Numbered from the stretch's first letter, positions 1 through 9,669 are shown. The stretch: 39,952 nucleotides of DNA from Helochares maculicollis (GCA_033557835.1 JAWQRO010000395.1:1-39952), one strand, 5' to 3'. Program-made: numbers and translations. The notes: generated by a model from the sequence alone, not told the origin.

Positions 1-45
1 TAAAAGTACCAACATCCAAAGAAAGAAGGCGATCCACCGAACCAA
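1..45 (-). CDS. Partial exon, paralogue of the 1205-1401 exon
   Basis: Read on the minus strand, this edge fragment gives the same hydrophobic peptide as the exon at 1205-1401 (LVRWIAFFLWMLVLL) after the same tttag acceptor. The first 56 bases of the window are identical to 1357-1412. The rest of the exon lies beyond the left edge. The perfect match across the coding part, against clear divergence in the adjacent non-coding part, suggests a second member of a tandem gene family rather than random repeat DNA. The product is not recognised. Confidence 0.4.
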   Translation of the reverse strand, partial: MVRWIAFFLWMLVLL

Positions 46-226
46 CTAAACTCTCTTCCATTCCAGACAAAATCAGCATTCTTTCAGAAATCAGGACGCA
101 TGCGAGTGGTAGCTGTAAAATAAAAAAGTCATATTGTGAAAATAAATAGTATAAAAGTGATGAGCGAAGAAATTATTTAAAAGCACATCCGAACTCTCTT
201 ACCATCGAAATTAAATTGAGAATGTG
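1..226. repeat. Direct duplication, copy A
   Basis: Bases 1 to about 226 align with 1357 to about 1585 with small indels: a perfect 56-base block, then roughly 80% similarity through shared words such as atgcgagtggtagctgtaaa and gtgatgagcgaagaaat. The period is about 1356 bp. The duplication may continue to the left of the window. Confidence 0.85.
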
Positions 227-1200
227 TCGAGTTATAGGCACCGATGAATCCGCAGCACGTGCGCCCTCTCCGACCGTCGAAATTAAACTGACCGGTCCGC
301 TCGATCTATTCAACTGCCGAACCGGGCCGATCGGGCCGAGCCGGGCCGAAGCGGGCCGCAGAGAGCCGCAGGGCATTCGGTCCCTTCAACCTCCGAAAAT
401 AGACTATGTAGAAGATGTTTTTCGTAATGGAAATGGGGTAGAGCAACGAATTTTGGCATACGGCTATTACCACAAAATCGTAGATCTGCATCAACTTTAG
501 TGGCATGTACGACCACCGGAAGGTTCTGTTTACTTGCACAGTTTTGAACTGTTTTCAAGTAAACTAGCCGTTAAAATAGAGCTATCAAGTTGAAATTTCG
601 TGCACGTGTTAAATGCTACGAAAACATGGCATGCACAAATTTTCAACGTGATCGGAGCATTACAACTGTTCTTTTCTAAATTTTGAAAAATCTATGCAAC
701 ACGTATGGGAGTGTCGGGTGAAGACAGGGATTTTTTATCATTTAATTTAGGCAGCGTAAGAGCTAGTTTTTAATGTGGTAAATGCCAATGCTTTACAAAA
801 TGTTGATGCTATAAGTGGCAGCCCTGCTATTTAAATATTTCATGGAAACCAATAAATCGCATTATTAATCTTTCATCGCTCATCAATTTAAGGAGATGAA
901 AAGGAGGAGGCCGCTTAAATCTTAAGGCGAATAGTGAAGAGTTAGAGTTTAATATAATTTATTTTTAACATTATCACGTCTGTTGTTTATATCAAAATGA
1001 TCTTGCTAAGCAAGACCTGAAATGACGAATTCTTCCATAGAATGTTGAATATGAGTGAACTTCAATTGAATAAGGGCGTTGATTAAGGTATTATTTTTTT
1101 TTAAGTTGGATTGTTTGCAAGGATTTCTATCCCATAAAGTGGAGCGTAACGATTTTGCCGGATAATGAAGAGTTACCTAATTCAATGGTAATGTTCTGCT
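227..1200. other. Non-coding stretch between the duplicated exons
   Basis: No convincing exon was seen. Positions 285-375 hold a GC-rich patch of repeated gccgggccg words unlike its AT-rich surroundings, which produces short ORFs in several frames that I regard as spurious. If the two flanking exons belong to tandem genes, this stretch is an intron or the 3' region of the downstream copy. Confidence 0.4.
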
Positions 1201-1401
1201 TTACATTTGACACGTGGTTAATACGGGCATCTTCAGGTTAACGTCCTTTTTAAAGTGTGTCGATAGTACAGGGTCTAAATCAATCAGATGGATTCCTCCG
1301 TCAGAGGAATATGTGGCCCCGCATCGTACTATGACCTTAGAGTCTCCTTCATGACTTAAAAGTACCAACATCCAAAGAAAGAAGGCGATCCACCGAACCA
1401 A
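1201..1401 (-). CDS. Exon of an unrecognised, possibly secreted protein
   Basis: The minus-strand frame begins with TTG directly after a tttag acceptor, so it is probably an internal exon or needs the inner ATG (MLVLLSHEGD). A strongly hydrophobic segment (WIAFFLWMLVLL) is followed by a polar stretch containing KVIVRCGATYSS and HLIDLDPVLSTHF, with two cysteines. This resembles a signal peptide or membrane anchor with a short lumenal part. The frame either stops at TAA (1201-1203) or is spliced at a good donor, AAT|GTAAAG, leaving the exon at 1205-1401. A second identical exon start lies at the left window edge. No family is recognised and function is unknown. Confidence 0.45.
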   Translation of the reverse strand: MVRWIAFFLWMLVLLSHEGDSKVIVRCGATYSSDGGIHLIDLDPVLSTHFKKDVNLKMPVLTTCQM

Positions 1402-1585
1402 CTAAACTCTCTCCCGTCCAAATCAAAATCAGCATTCATCCGGAAATCGGGATACATGCGAGTGGTAGCTGTAAAAAAGTCAAAAAAGGTTATGAAGTGA
1501 AAACAAGTGATGAGCGAAGAAATACTGTAGAAGCATCTTCGACCTCACTTACCATCCAAACTGGATTGAAAGTACGTCCGATATC
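1357..1585. repeat. Direct duplication, copy B
   Basis: Partner of 1-226. The exon portion (1357-1401) is identical between copies, while the portion upstream of the acceptor (1413-1585) has substitutions and indels throughout. Confidence 0.85.
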
Positions 1586-1870
1586 TTTAACCGCCGGGAC
1601 TAGACTGTGCCATTAGATGAAATATGCCAGATCTAGTACGGCCGAGTATAACCGAACTTTTCAGCCGATTGGTTCCGACGTGCGAATAAGAAGAATGAGC
1701 TCCGCTGGAAGATTCCAGAGCACGTAGCTTCTGCTATGGCCAAGTACATCCGATCCCTCCAATCGCCGGAACTAGACTGAGGCACGAGATGAATCATCGC
1801 AGGATCTAGGATGGCCGAGTCTATCCGAACTCTTCAGTCGATTGACTCCGAAGTGAGACTAAGCTGAATT
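1571..1870. repeat. Two-copy tandem repeat, period 172 bp
   Basis: The block starting agtacgtccgatatc at 1571 recurs as agtacatccgatccc at 1743. The matches continue through gccgggactagactg versus gccggaactagactg, and ggccgagtataaccgaac versus ggccgagtctatccgaac. Both copies are GC-richer than the flanks and no reading frame is kept. Confidence 0.75.
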
Positions 1871-2755
1871 TCTACGGCGGCCGAAGCAGGCTGAGAATAA
1901 AATAACTATATATCAAGGCTTCTACTTAAAACAGTTGGCTTTGATTGTATGGTTCGGTTAAAGGCATACGATGTTAAAATTTCTTTATGCGCTCATGAAC
2001 ACGTGCAGGCTTTAAAAATATCGACTTTATTAAACAATACTATGAAACTCTGAACTCAGAACGCAGAGCGCAGCCGAAAAGACGGTTCCAATTTAGATTT
2101 TAAAATTTCGTTAGCCATCAAAAGCGAGTTTCTTTGCCGCATTTATGACTGATACAAAAATCATTGTTCGGCACTTCATGTTGTTAAATAATTAAGTATG
2201 AAATAGGCAAGCTATGCAAAAATTAGACTTGATAAAATCAGAGGGAAAACTAGAATTCTTTACGTTCCACGTTAATTTGGAAGTGGGGGCATTTGACCGC
2301 AAACTTCATAGATACTGAAAAATGCGTTTGGCTCAATTCGGATGTTACAGACGCTTTTTAATTCTGAGAAGAATTGAAATGCCGTTAAATTCAATTGAGG
2401 CTGGAGCCCCCAAAGCGATGAGAAATTTGTTCAAGTGTCATTTAACCCGCTACCAATCATTGTTAAGTTATATTTCTAGTCAGGCTACGATTTGGTACAA
2501 ATTGATTTGAAAACCACTAAAAGAATCTTATATATGAGGTTTCAACGCGAAAGAACCGGAAACGGACTTTTTATTAAAAACAATGTTACAAACATTATAA
2601 TTTCTTAGTTATATTTTTGGTTGAGATGCTGCAGAATGAAGGAGAATGACGCACTAATGCATAGTTTTAATTTAATCGTCGACCTAAAAATCGTCAAAAT
2701 TGAAAAAATGTCTATCATCATTTAATATTACAATAAATTATGTCAAATGCAAGTG
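1871..2755. other. AT-rich stretch with no gene seen
   Basis: No exon with plausible splice borders, RNA gene or repeat could be supported here. A 62-codon frame at 2322-2510 has no recognisable motif and is probably chance. Confidence 0.5.
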
Positions 2756-2829
2756 ACCCTAATAGCTCAGTGGTCAAGATGTCTGCTTCGTAATGCAAAG
2801 GTCCGAGGTTCGGATCTGGACACGCCAGT
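2756..2829 (+). tRNA. tRNA-like sequence, probably tRNA-derived element head or tRNA pseudogene
   Basis: The sequence contains a perfect pol III A box (TAGCTCAGTGG, about 2763-2773) and a near-consensus B box (GGTTCGGATCT, about 2808-2818) at tRNA spacing. A CGT triplet sits at the anticodon position, as in tRNA-Thr, and runs of five and eight T follow within 15 bases. The acceptor ends do not pair and the T stem is poor, so a working tRNA is unlikely. A tRNA-derived SINE head or pseudogene fits better. Confidence 0.4.
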
Positions 2830-4529
2830 TTTTCACTTTTTTTTGCAACAAGAAATTTTAAATCCTTTTTCCGAGTCTGATGGAAACAAAAAGTAATAAT
2901 GTATTACACAGTAAGAATTAAGCGTTGTTATAAAATTACATTCCTAGCGTAGAAAATATTAGATTTGAAAAATAAAGTTTGTTAAAAACATTTGACGTGC
3001 GCCGACCGAGATTTTGCATGCATGCAGTCGATTCCCAGCTTGTCAATTTCGCTTGTTAGGTTATGAATTCACACTTTAAAAGTAAACTTTTATGCAAGTT
3101 TACAAGCCTTCAATATTGCAAATTTTAAGAAAAATTTTTGGCTGACATTCTATAGAATCAATAAAAACCGGGAAGAATACATTTGCATATAGTTTCCGCT
3201 CGAAATTATGAAAATTTAAACTTTTATTTTTGCATCGCATGAACGTATTTGTTTTGTTATTATCAATCGCAGGTACTTTTATGCCATACAAATATTCATA
3301 CGGGAATGCTGAGTGGAGACATTGCAGGTTTTTTGATAAAAAGAGTCAGAGGCCTTTAAACATTGATATGCACTGTGGCTACCCACTAATTTCACATTCA
3401 CTTGAAGACATAAACACCGAACAACCATACTAGAACTGAAATGACGCGCGATTTAAACCAGAGAAAGTTATGCTCTTCTCTTTCTTACTTTAGATGGACG
3501 ATTTCTAGCAGAAGCTGGAATTCAAAGAGAAAATGTAGCGTAATCGGATTTATTACAAAAAGATGCAAAATAACAATGGCACTAAATAAAAGTAGTATAA
3601 AAATATCAACTATACATATTAATTTTAAAATGTCATCTTATGAATTAGCATTACAAAATGCAAATAATTACAAATTATACAATTATATTGACATATTGAA
3701 CTATAAAAATTAGAAATATCAGTGTGTGTATGAATGTAAATATAAAATCTACATGTATGATAATAATGAACTATTATAACATAATCTTATACATATGAAT
3801 TGGAAAACATAACAACGTAGATTATATAGACATTCTTTAAATGTTTTCTCTAGTTGCGACACTCAATGTGGCATTCTTTTATAAATCGATGTACAAACAA
3901 AGCGAAACTTTTCTTCAAAATGAAATCTAAGATGTGTGCGTTATGCTCACAGCAAATATCAATGTCATGCCATGAGAGAGAAATGGCCAAAATCTTCACA
4001 ACCAGTTATCGTTCCCGTACTCTTCTCATAGTGTAATTGCTCGCTTAGAGAAATTTCATCAAAAGTGAGAGTACAGAAACGATCGGCAGGTATTAAACAC
4101 TATTTTTAAGACAATTACACAGTTTTTCATTAATACCGCAATGAATGTCAACATGTTTTGAAATATTTCTACGTGTTGCTACAGATGGCAGCCCCAAGTG
4201 ATGCCTTAGGAATCAATATGCCTTCGGACCACGCTTGTCAGAGACGATGCAAATACCTTCTCTATAATCAACGTCTTTCCATGCTCATTTTTGTCACAAT
4301 TGCGTAATTGCATGTCCACGAAAAGCTTGGAAATAGAGGGTAAATCAGACAGTATTTCCGTATAGTCTAGTATTCTTAGATTGCCTCCTTTGAGCCTCGA
4401 GTGCCTCTTTAAACAACAAATTCTGGAAGCAGCTTTGCGATGAAGTTTATATAATCTAGAAAGGAGAACATTGTATTACACATTTGTAACTATTGTCAAT
4501 TAAATACTACTAAGAATATTACATTATTT
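2830..4529. other. AT-rich stretch, one doubtful small ORF
   Basis: No gene could be supported. The best candidate is a 64-codon frame from ATG at 3239 to the stop at 3433. Its hydrophobic start (MNVFVLLLSIAGTF) looks like a signal peptide, and two cysteines follow, but there is no recognisable mature peptide or cleavage motif. Its middle also contains gcag|gtac, which could be read as a splice border. I treat it as unproven. Confidence 0.3.
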
Positions 4530-4644
4530 TCAAGAATGTTGAAAGTATCTTTCATCTGGAGATCGTAAATGGTCTTCACTGGTTAAGTCAAGCAAAATAG
4601 AACGGATTTCCAAAGGCAACAGATTCCTACCCTCGTCTATAATT
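4530..4644 (-). CDS. Candidate terminal exon, unrecognised product
   Basis: On the minus strand a good acceptor (gtattttcag) opens a frame that reads IIDEGRNLLPLEIRSILLDL and ends ERYFQHS with a TGA stop. The composition looks protein-like: acidic and leucine-rich with helix-forming spacing. It can be joined in frame to the candidate exon at 4736-4900 through a weak donor (GAAGT|gtgtta), giving EEV followed by IIDEG. No family is recognised. It could be the end of a gene or of a decayed transposon ORF. Confidence 0.3.
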
Positions 4645-4735
4645 CTGAAAATACAAAAGTGTAATTGAAATGTGACTCTTTGCTCTTACAATGCATTCAC
4701 GTTGACATATTTCAAACAATAGCTGTATTTAACAC

Positions 4736-5027
4736 ACTTCCTCGTCATCCGAAAAGGCACGCTCTCCTTCAGTAGTTGCCACAGACCGATCATTGGCGGT
4801 TTCTTCTGGATGTGAAGAGGGCCCAGCAGGGATGCCAAATACCGGTAGGGCGAAGGTGCCAATGATTTGCCGGTTCGATGCATGATTATGTCTTCTTGTT
4901 GCAAAACAAATACATTTTATCTGCTTCTGATAGGTTGCCAAAGAGCCCACTGAATCCTCCTCCCGTCTTTAGGAACAGACAAAAACGCCAACCTCTCGAA
5001 CGAGCTTCGTACCACAGAAGGGCACCT
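4736..5027 (-). pseudogene. Candidate exon or decayed ORF, possibly THAP-like
   Basis: A good acceptor (ccattttcag) ends at 5028 on the minus strand. The first frame reads SFERLAFLSVPKDGRRIQWA, which recalls the FxxPKDxxRRxxW core of THAP zinc fingers. A second frame further on reads DKMYLFCNKK and a third, open from 4950 to 4729, ends ERAFSDDEEV. Meaning spread over three frames suggests frameshift decay. The first Cys pair and the AVPTF box expected of a THAP domain were not found, so the assignment is weak. An ordinary exon with a different start is the alternative. Confidence 0.25.
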
Positions 5028-6494
5028 CTGAAAATGGCATCTTTTATGAATTACATTAGCCGTCTACAAATAAAGTATACACTTATTACATTATGCATCC
5101 ATTGATATGTTCTTCATAAACGAACGTTTTACAACTATAAGAGTAACTTTTTACCACTCGATTGTTAAAAGTGGCGAATTTCGGGGATTTCCCCCAAACA
5201 TTAATCTTCTCGTAAAAGCTTAAAATTAGCTCATCAGCATCATGTACCGTCTTTAATTTTATTTCTTGTAGGTAACAATAGTGATCAGTTATGTATTTTT
5301 TTGTATTTTTTTAATGACTGCATTTTTGCATATATATATATACTTACGTAACTACATGAAGTTAATAATTTTTACAAAATTACTCATTTATTCTTACCGT
5401 CTAAGCAAATTAATATTATACTTACTGTTTTAAATTGAAAATTGTAATAATAGATATTATTACAAAATTATTCTTTCTTAGCTCTCTTAAAACAAACAGC
5501 GCTCGTACTGTAACTAAGCAGTTGGCGGCGATTTCAGTTCTACGAGACAAGTTTCTCTATAGCGTTGACCAATCAGGTTGCGCCAAATCTGACAGACTAA
5601 CGAAGTGTCAAATGTTTCCACTCCGCTCAATCTAGTTACTCGAGCCTGCCAATAAAACACTAATATCGGGTCACTTGGAAGCAGCGCCACCTAGTGGTTC
5701 ATGGCTTAATTTTCGATACGCGTATTCGTTCTTTTGGGTACCAACTATGTCACTATTTTAGGCTGGAACTTCACTCAACCGTCTTATTGAAGAGTTCCCA
5801 ACATATTTTCCATACTTACACGACTACAGTATCCGATTAGTATTACATAAACTGGCAATCGAAGGCCAAGAGACGAGTACGAAAACAACGGATACATATA
5901 TTTAAAAAATTTATTAACATAAAGAAACAATGAAACATCATCGCTTAATTTAATTGGTATAATGAATTTAACTAACAATTAATAATTTTTATATTTCCTA
6001 AAATGACAGCCCCCAAAATGAACAGGGAATTTTTACATTTTATCCAATGACACCCAAGACGTAGCCATAAAAAATTCATACAATTTTAATGCACTACCAT
6101 GAATAAGAAAAAGGCCATTTCAGATGAACATTTTTTTTGTACAATAACATTACATCGGCGATAGTTATATAAATCTAAATGTGGGTAAAACAATACAAAA
6201 AACAAACAATCACACTGACAATAAAATTTAATCATAAACTATATACGTTCTGCATAAAATTTATCATGATTTCGAACATTCAATTTGTCGATATACGCAC
6301 ATAAAAAAGCATACCTTCGCTACGCATTACATTAAAATAATGGAAAACTTTTAATAGCTAGGGATTGAAACATGTGATTCTTACGTTTTGTACTGGGCTG
6401 CAATTGTTTGTTTCGTTCGCCTGTTTGTATGTACGTGCGACCTATGTGTATGTGTTTAATTTCGTTTGTTTTTCTTTTTAATGAAAATTCACAG
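5028..6494. other. Intergenic or intronic stretch upstream of the MCFD2-like exons
   Basis: No exon was identified. Positions 5518-5610 have promoter-like words: ttggcggcg, an accaatcag CCAAT-type box and ggttgcgcc. These could mark a start site, but no first exon was found beside them. A CTCF-like motif lies at 5684. From 5900 to 6330 the DNA is plain AT-rich. The upstream MCFD2 exons (signal peptide and first EF hand) were searched for by eye and not found. Confidence 0.35.
5684..5697 (-). promoter_or_regulatory. CTCF-like insulator motif
   Basis: The reverse complement reads CCACTAGGTGGCGC, which fits every position of the vertebrate CTCF core CCASYAGRKGGCRS and contains the AGGTGGCGC core known for fly CTCF. 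It sits about 800 bp upstream of the first visible MCFD2-like exon and next to the CCAAT-type cluster. One 14-base match does not prove binding. Confidence 0.4.
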
Positions 6495-6676
6495 AACAAG
6501 GAGCGAAAGACCAGACGGTACAAGAAACTGTGGAAAACAAGATTTTCAAGGATGATGAATTGATAAATTTGATTGATCCCATATTAAATATGGACGATAG
6601 CAATCGAGATGGCTATATTGACTATCCTGAGTTCATCAGAGCTCAACAGAAAGCTGCAGTGAACAATCCTAAATAA
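6495..6676 (+). CDS. MCFD2: MCFD2-like protein, 3'-terminal exon A (EF hand 2)
   Basis: MCFD2 is the small EF-hand partner of the LMAN1/ERGIC-53 cargo receptor, which carries glycoproteins from ER to Golgi. The exon follows an attcacag acceptor, enters with two bases of a split codon, and reads DDELINLIDPIL, then a complete EF-hand loop DSNRDGYIDYPE, then a short tail ending NNPK and a stop. Human MCFD2 ends the same way, with DELINIID and a DGYIDYAEF loop. An AATAAA overlaps the stop codon (6672-6677), so the transcript may end soon after. The EF-hand 1 and signal-peptide exons are not visible in this window. A different EF-hand protein is possible but less likely. Confidence 0.82.
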
Positions 6677-6826
6677 AACGTACGCCATCGCTCTTGGTAT
6701 AGTACCTTTTTATACTCAATTCAAAATGTCATATGAACTTAAATGTGCTTGCTTTAGTGCTTACACTTATGAAACGCAGAAATGCACGACTTACTAGCTT
6801 ATATATTATTTTGTTTCGTTCTTTAG

Positions 6827-6969
6827 ATCCCACGACCCGAAATGCCAAGCCGGTTCTCGAAGATGAAGAGTTAGAACGGACCGTCGATCTACTTTTGGAT
6901 GGGTGGGATCTAAATAAAGATGGATATGTCGACTACACTGAATTTAAGATATTGTCTCGAGGAATTTAA
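6827..6969 (+). CDS. MCFD2: MCFD2-like protein, alternative 3'-terminal exon B (EF hand 2)
   Basis: This is a second, diverged version of the same terminal exon, 150 bp downstream of exon A. After a pyrimidine-rich acceptor (gtttcgttctttag) it enters in exactly the same phase (two bases of a split codon). It reads LEDEELERTVDLLL, a complete EF-hand loop DLNKDGYVDYTE, then FKILSRGI and a stop. Because both exons carry their own stop and share the entry phase, each would complete the protein alone. That implies alternative last exons differing in the residues around the calcium loop and in the C-terminal tail. It is not a shadow of exon A, and both loops keep all calcium ligands. Confidence 0.78.
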
Positions 6970-8116
6970 CGTTAATACATTTTTGGTCATTTTTCTTAAA
7001 GGTCAAATTTTCGTTAGGGTAATTTTTGTTAATACGTAATTATCTGTTGTATACATTACATTATTACTTAAGTGTGTATCATTCCTTCGAAGACTGTATT
7101 ATATTGACAATTGTAAAATATTTTTTTTAAATAATGTTTTTCTTTTTTTTAATACATAAATTACCTACTTAGTTCATAAAAATTGTTATAATGAGGTTGT
7201 GCAAAAATTTGTAAATATTTGAAAATATTTTGTACAAAATAGAAAATAGTGTTGAATTTACTGCGGTTTTACTTAAAATTACGTCGCCGTCCTTAATTTT
7301 AAAACCTAGGGGCTGTTGGGTCAAATAGAAAATGCACGAACAAAATGAATTTCTTGTGTTTATTGTTTCAATCATACCTTATACATTTATTCGACATAGT
7401 TCATCTATTTATACCAGCTCCAGGGATTTAATTTTTTTTATTATTATTATATTTTCTCTCCTCCTCGTAAAATATAAGATAGCGACTCAATTGTTTTTTT
7501 TTTATTGCGTACTTGAGCATTAGTTTTACATAATGCCTTTAAAATATAAATGAGAAAGCCTGGGGAAAGTGGGGAAAACATTTTACTCTAGTATATTTCG
7601 TAAATTCTAAAGTTTGGCTACACATTTCTGTGATACTAATCTATTTAAGAATGGACAATTTGTGGTTTCGCTAAGACTATCCGGTCGTCATTCAATCAGC
7701 TCTCATTCGGGGATAGTGCATATCATGTTTTTTTTTTGTTGGTTTTAAGTCGGAGGTTTTTCATCGAAAGGAAAATTAGGAAGCAATGTTTTTGTTCAGT
7801 TCATGTTGTGGTAACTGCAGCTGGAACAGACACACGCTGGGGCTGCGGATGTTGGACCCAGTGTGGGTCTGAGGATCGTTTAAACACGAATCTGAGACTA
7901 CTGCACTATGAGTATGCCCAAAGAAACATTTTCTTTTATTAATAAAATCGTATTAAATGCTATTATTAATGTTTTCATTATTATCGAGTAAACAATATTA
8001 TTGTTTATTATTAAAACGGGCTAGTCGCCTCCTTATGTGGTATAGAAATTTGCATAGTAATGAAAAATTCGAAGTTTATTAAATATGATATTAAAAATGT
8101 TACATGATATAAAACG
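6970..8116 (+). other. Probable 3' UTR and intergenic region of the MCFD2-like gene
   Basis: AT-rich, with many T runs. Candidate polyadenylation signals include AATAAA near 7940. No coding exon was seen. A 68-codon frame at 7736-7942 is cysteine- and tryptophan-containing by chance and shows no homology I recognise. Confidence 0.4.
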
Positions 8117-8251
8117 CAGGCGCCGTGTGCTGAGCTGGTGGTAAATTCATTGACGTGCCTTATAAAATTAATAATAGTAGGAAGACGACAACCTTCTCCT
8201 TAAATAATGTGTGAGCAATATAGATGACAGGAGCCGAGCACACGGCGTCTG
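8117..8251. repeat. 15-bp inverted repeat flanking a 105-bp loop
   Basis: CAGGCGCCGTGTGCT at 8117-8131 is matched by AGCACACGGCGTCTG at 8237-8251, whose reverse complement differs at one base. The arms are GC-rich in AT-rich surroundings. It lies between the convergent MCFD2-like and receptor genes, so either long 3' UTR could fold here. A small MITE is also possible, though no target duplication was seen. Confidence 0.6.
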
Positions 8252-9117
8252 GAGGATGTGGTCGGCGGCGTCGGCGCGGAGACAACTAAAGACTCATTTT
8301 ATATATTTTTAAATTCATTTACAAATTTTGTTTATATATTATGTATATATATATATATGTATGTATGTATATCCGTAAGAGTTTTCATTTGATAAGACCG
8401 GCGGTTTTGTGGGTTCGTACGTAACTCCACGTCGGGGCCGCCTTTTTTATGCCGTATAAAATGTGCGCATTTCGCGCAACTTTCCGCGGTTTTCGGATTT
8501 TATTATAATTCTATTTATTCTATAACTGATAATTAAAGATTATTTTATTAATTAACTTGCGAAGTTCATCACAATTATTTTAATATAGGTGGACACCTTT
8601 TTATTTGTATCAATGGGCTAACAAAAGGCAGACGTTCGCGTGCGTAGTTCTATCTAAGTCGGCGTCAATTTGGGCCCACTTGGTTCCCTGGTTCTCCGGT
8701 TCTCGGATCATCATCGTCGCTTACCGATGCGATAAGGATCGGTCACTCGCGGCAGTCACTGAACTAACTTGTTCGTTCGGTTACTGTCGACGACCAGTTA
8801 CTGGAAGTAATGATGAATCGATACGCGATACGGTTTTGTGTATTGTATGTACGTGGGTATTTTTGGCAGGTCGTGAAAGGAAAAAGAACGAAAAAGCGAC
8901 TACCCCGCGCACGTGAACGTCTGCCCCTTATAGTTGTTGCAACAGCTCGTGAATGTTCCACTGGGAAGGCACATGACTCCTGTGCCAACACGATACGCTG
9001 CTTTTGTATCACAGTAAACGTTCAAAATGTCTATCTATCGGTTAATACGTTACTATGTAAAATAGTATTGAAAAACTGCGCGGCTGCTGACAGCAACAGA
9101 CACCCTTTTCACGATCC
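8252..9117 (-). other. Probable 3' UTR region of the receptor gene
   Basis: This region follows the receptor stop codon on the minus strand. It contains a (TA)n/(TATG)n microsatellite at 8344-8372 and a GC-richer stretch at 8400-8450. The longer plus-strand frames at 8605-9136 lack codon bias or motifs and I regard them as chance. The 3' end could not be fixed. Confidence 0.4.
8344..8372. repeat. (TA)n/(TATG)n microsatellite
   Basis: A run of TA dinucleotides passes into three gtat units. Confidence 0.85.
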
Positions 9118-9615
9118 CTATTGGACGATGATATGAGGTGCCGACAGTAGCACTGCGACCGTGGCGATGATCGTGAACATGGTGAAGATGATGAGACAGA
9201 AGCGGTCGACGACCATCGCCGCAAACTTCCAATCGCTGATCACCTCGGCTTCCTCGTCTGCCTTCTTCATGCGGTTTGTAATGAACTGTAGCTCCCGTAA
9301 AATGTTTTGAAGATCGCGTTGCGTGCCCGAGCTGGGCATCGCTGCCTCTTCGATGGTCGTGGGGTGACGCATGAACCCGCCACCGAGACTGGTCGTCATC
9401 GAGGCGTTGGTACCTCCACCGCCGCCCCCTCCGGACACGTTTCTAAAGTCGTCGTCGATGTCGAGCACGTTGGCCAGCAAGCTTTTCGAGGAACGCTCTT
9501 TTAATTCCAGTTCTTTCATCCTGCTGTTCATCATGATGGTCTTGCGTGTGATCTTCTTCCCTGGTCGACTCATACCCAGAATCCAAGGTAACCATTGCAG
9601 AAACACCGATTTGAT
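9118..9615 (-). CDS. nAChRalpha6: nAChR alpha6, last exon (TM3-TM4 loop, TM4, stop)
   Basis: This exon encodes the intracellular loop and fourth membrane helix of the alpha6 subunit, a ligand-gated cation channel at insect cholinergic synapses. It follows a tttgttttag acceptor in phase 0 and begins IKSVFLQWLPWILGMSRPGK. The alpha6 signature KELELKERSSKSLLANVLDI follows, then a glycine run, then the pre-TM4 amphipathic segment LQFITNRMKKADEEAE, DWKFAAMVVDRFCL and TM4 (IIFTMFTIIATVAVLL). The C-terminus is SAPHIIVQ with a TAG stop. Length (165 codons) suits the family. The variable part of the loop carries a seven-glycine run from GGT/GGC-type triplets, absent in fly alpha6 as I recall it. The close relative alpha7 differs in the loop signature. 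Confidence 0.97.
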   Translation of the reverse strand: MKSVFLQWLPWILGMSRPGKKITRKTIMMNSRMKELELKERSSKSLLANVLDIDDDFRNVSGGGGGGGTNASMTTSLGGGFMRHPTTIEEAAMPSSGTQRDLQNILRELQFITNRMKKADEEAEVISDWKFAAMVVDRFCLIIFTMFTIIATVAVLLSAPHIIVQ

Positions 9616-9669
9616 CTAAAACAAACAAAACACAATCGTCAATGCAGTCGGGACAAATTCGCCTTGATA

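Noticed and set aside
4878..4905. MHDYV frame as a possible MCFD2 EF-hand 1 exon
   Set aside because: It shares only the chance string MHDY with MCFD2 and lacks the D-x-D calcium loop that should follow.
8605..9136. Two overlapping plus-strand frames of 103 and 108 codons
   Set aside because: They lie in the receptor's 3' region on the opposite strand, overlap its stop codon, have no motif or splice sites and show no coding bias.
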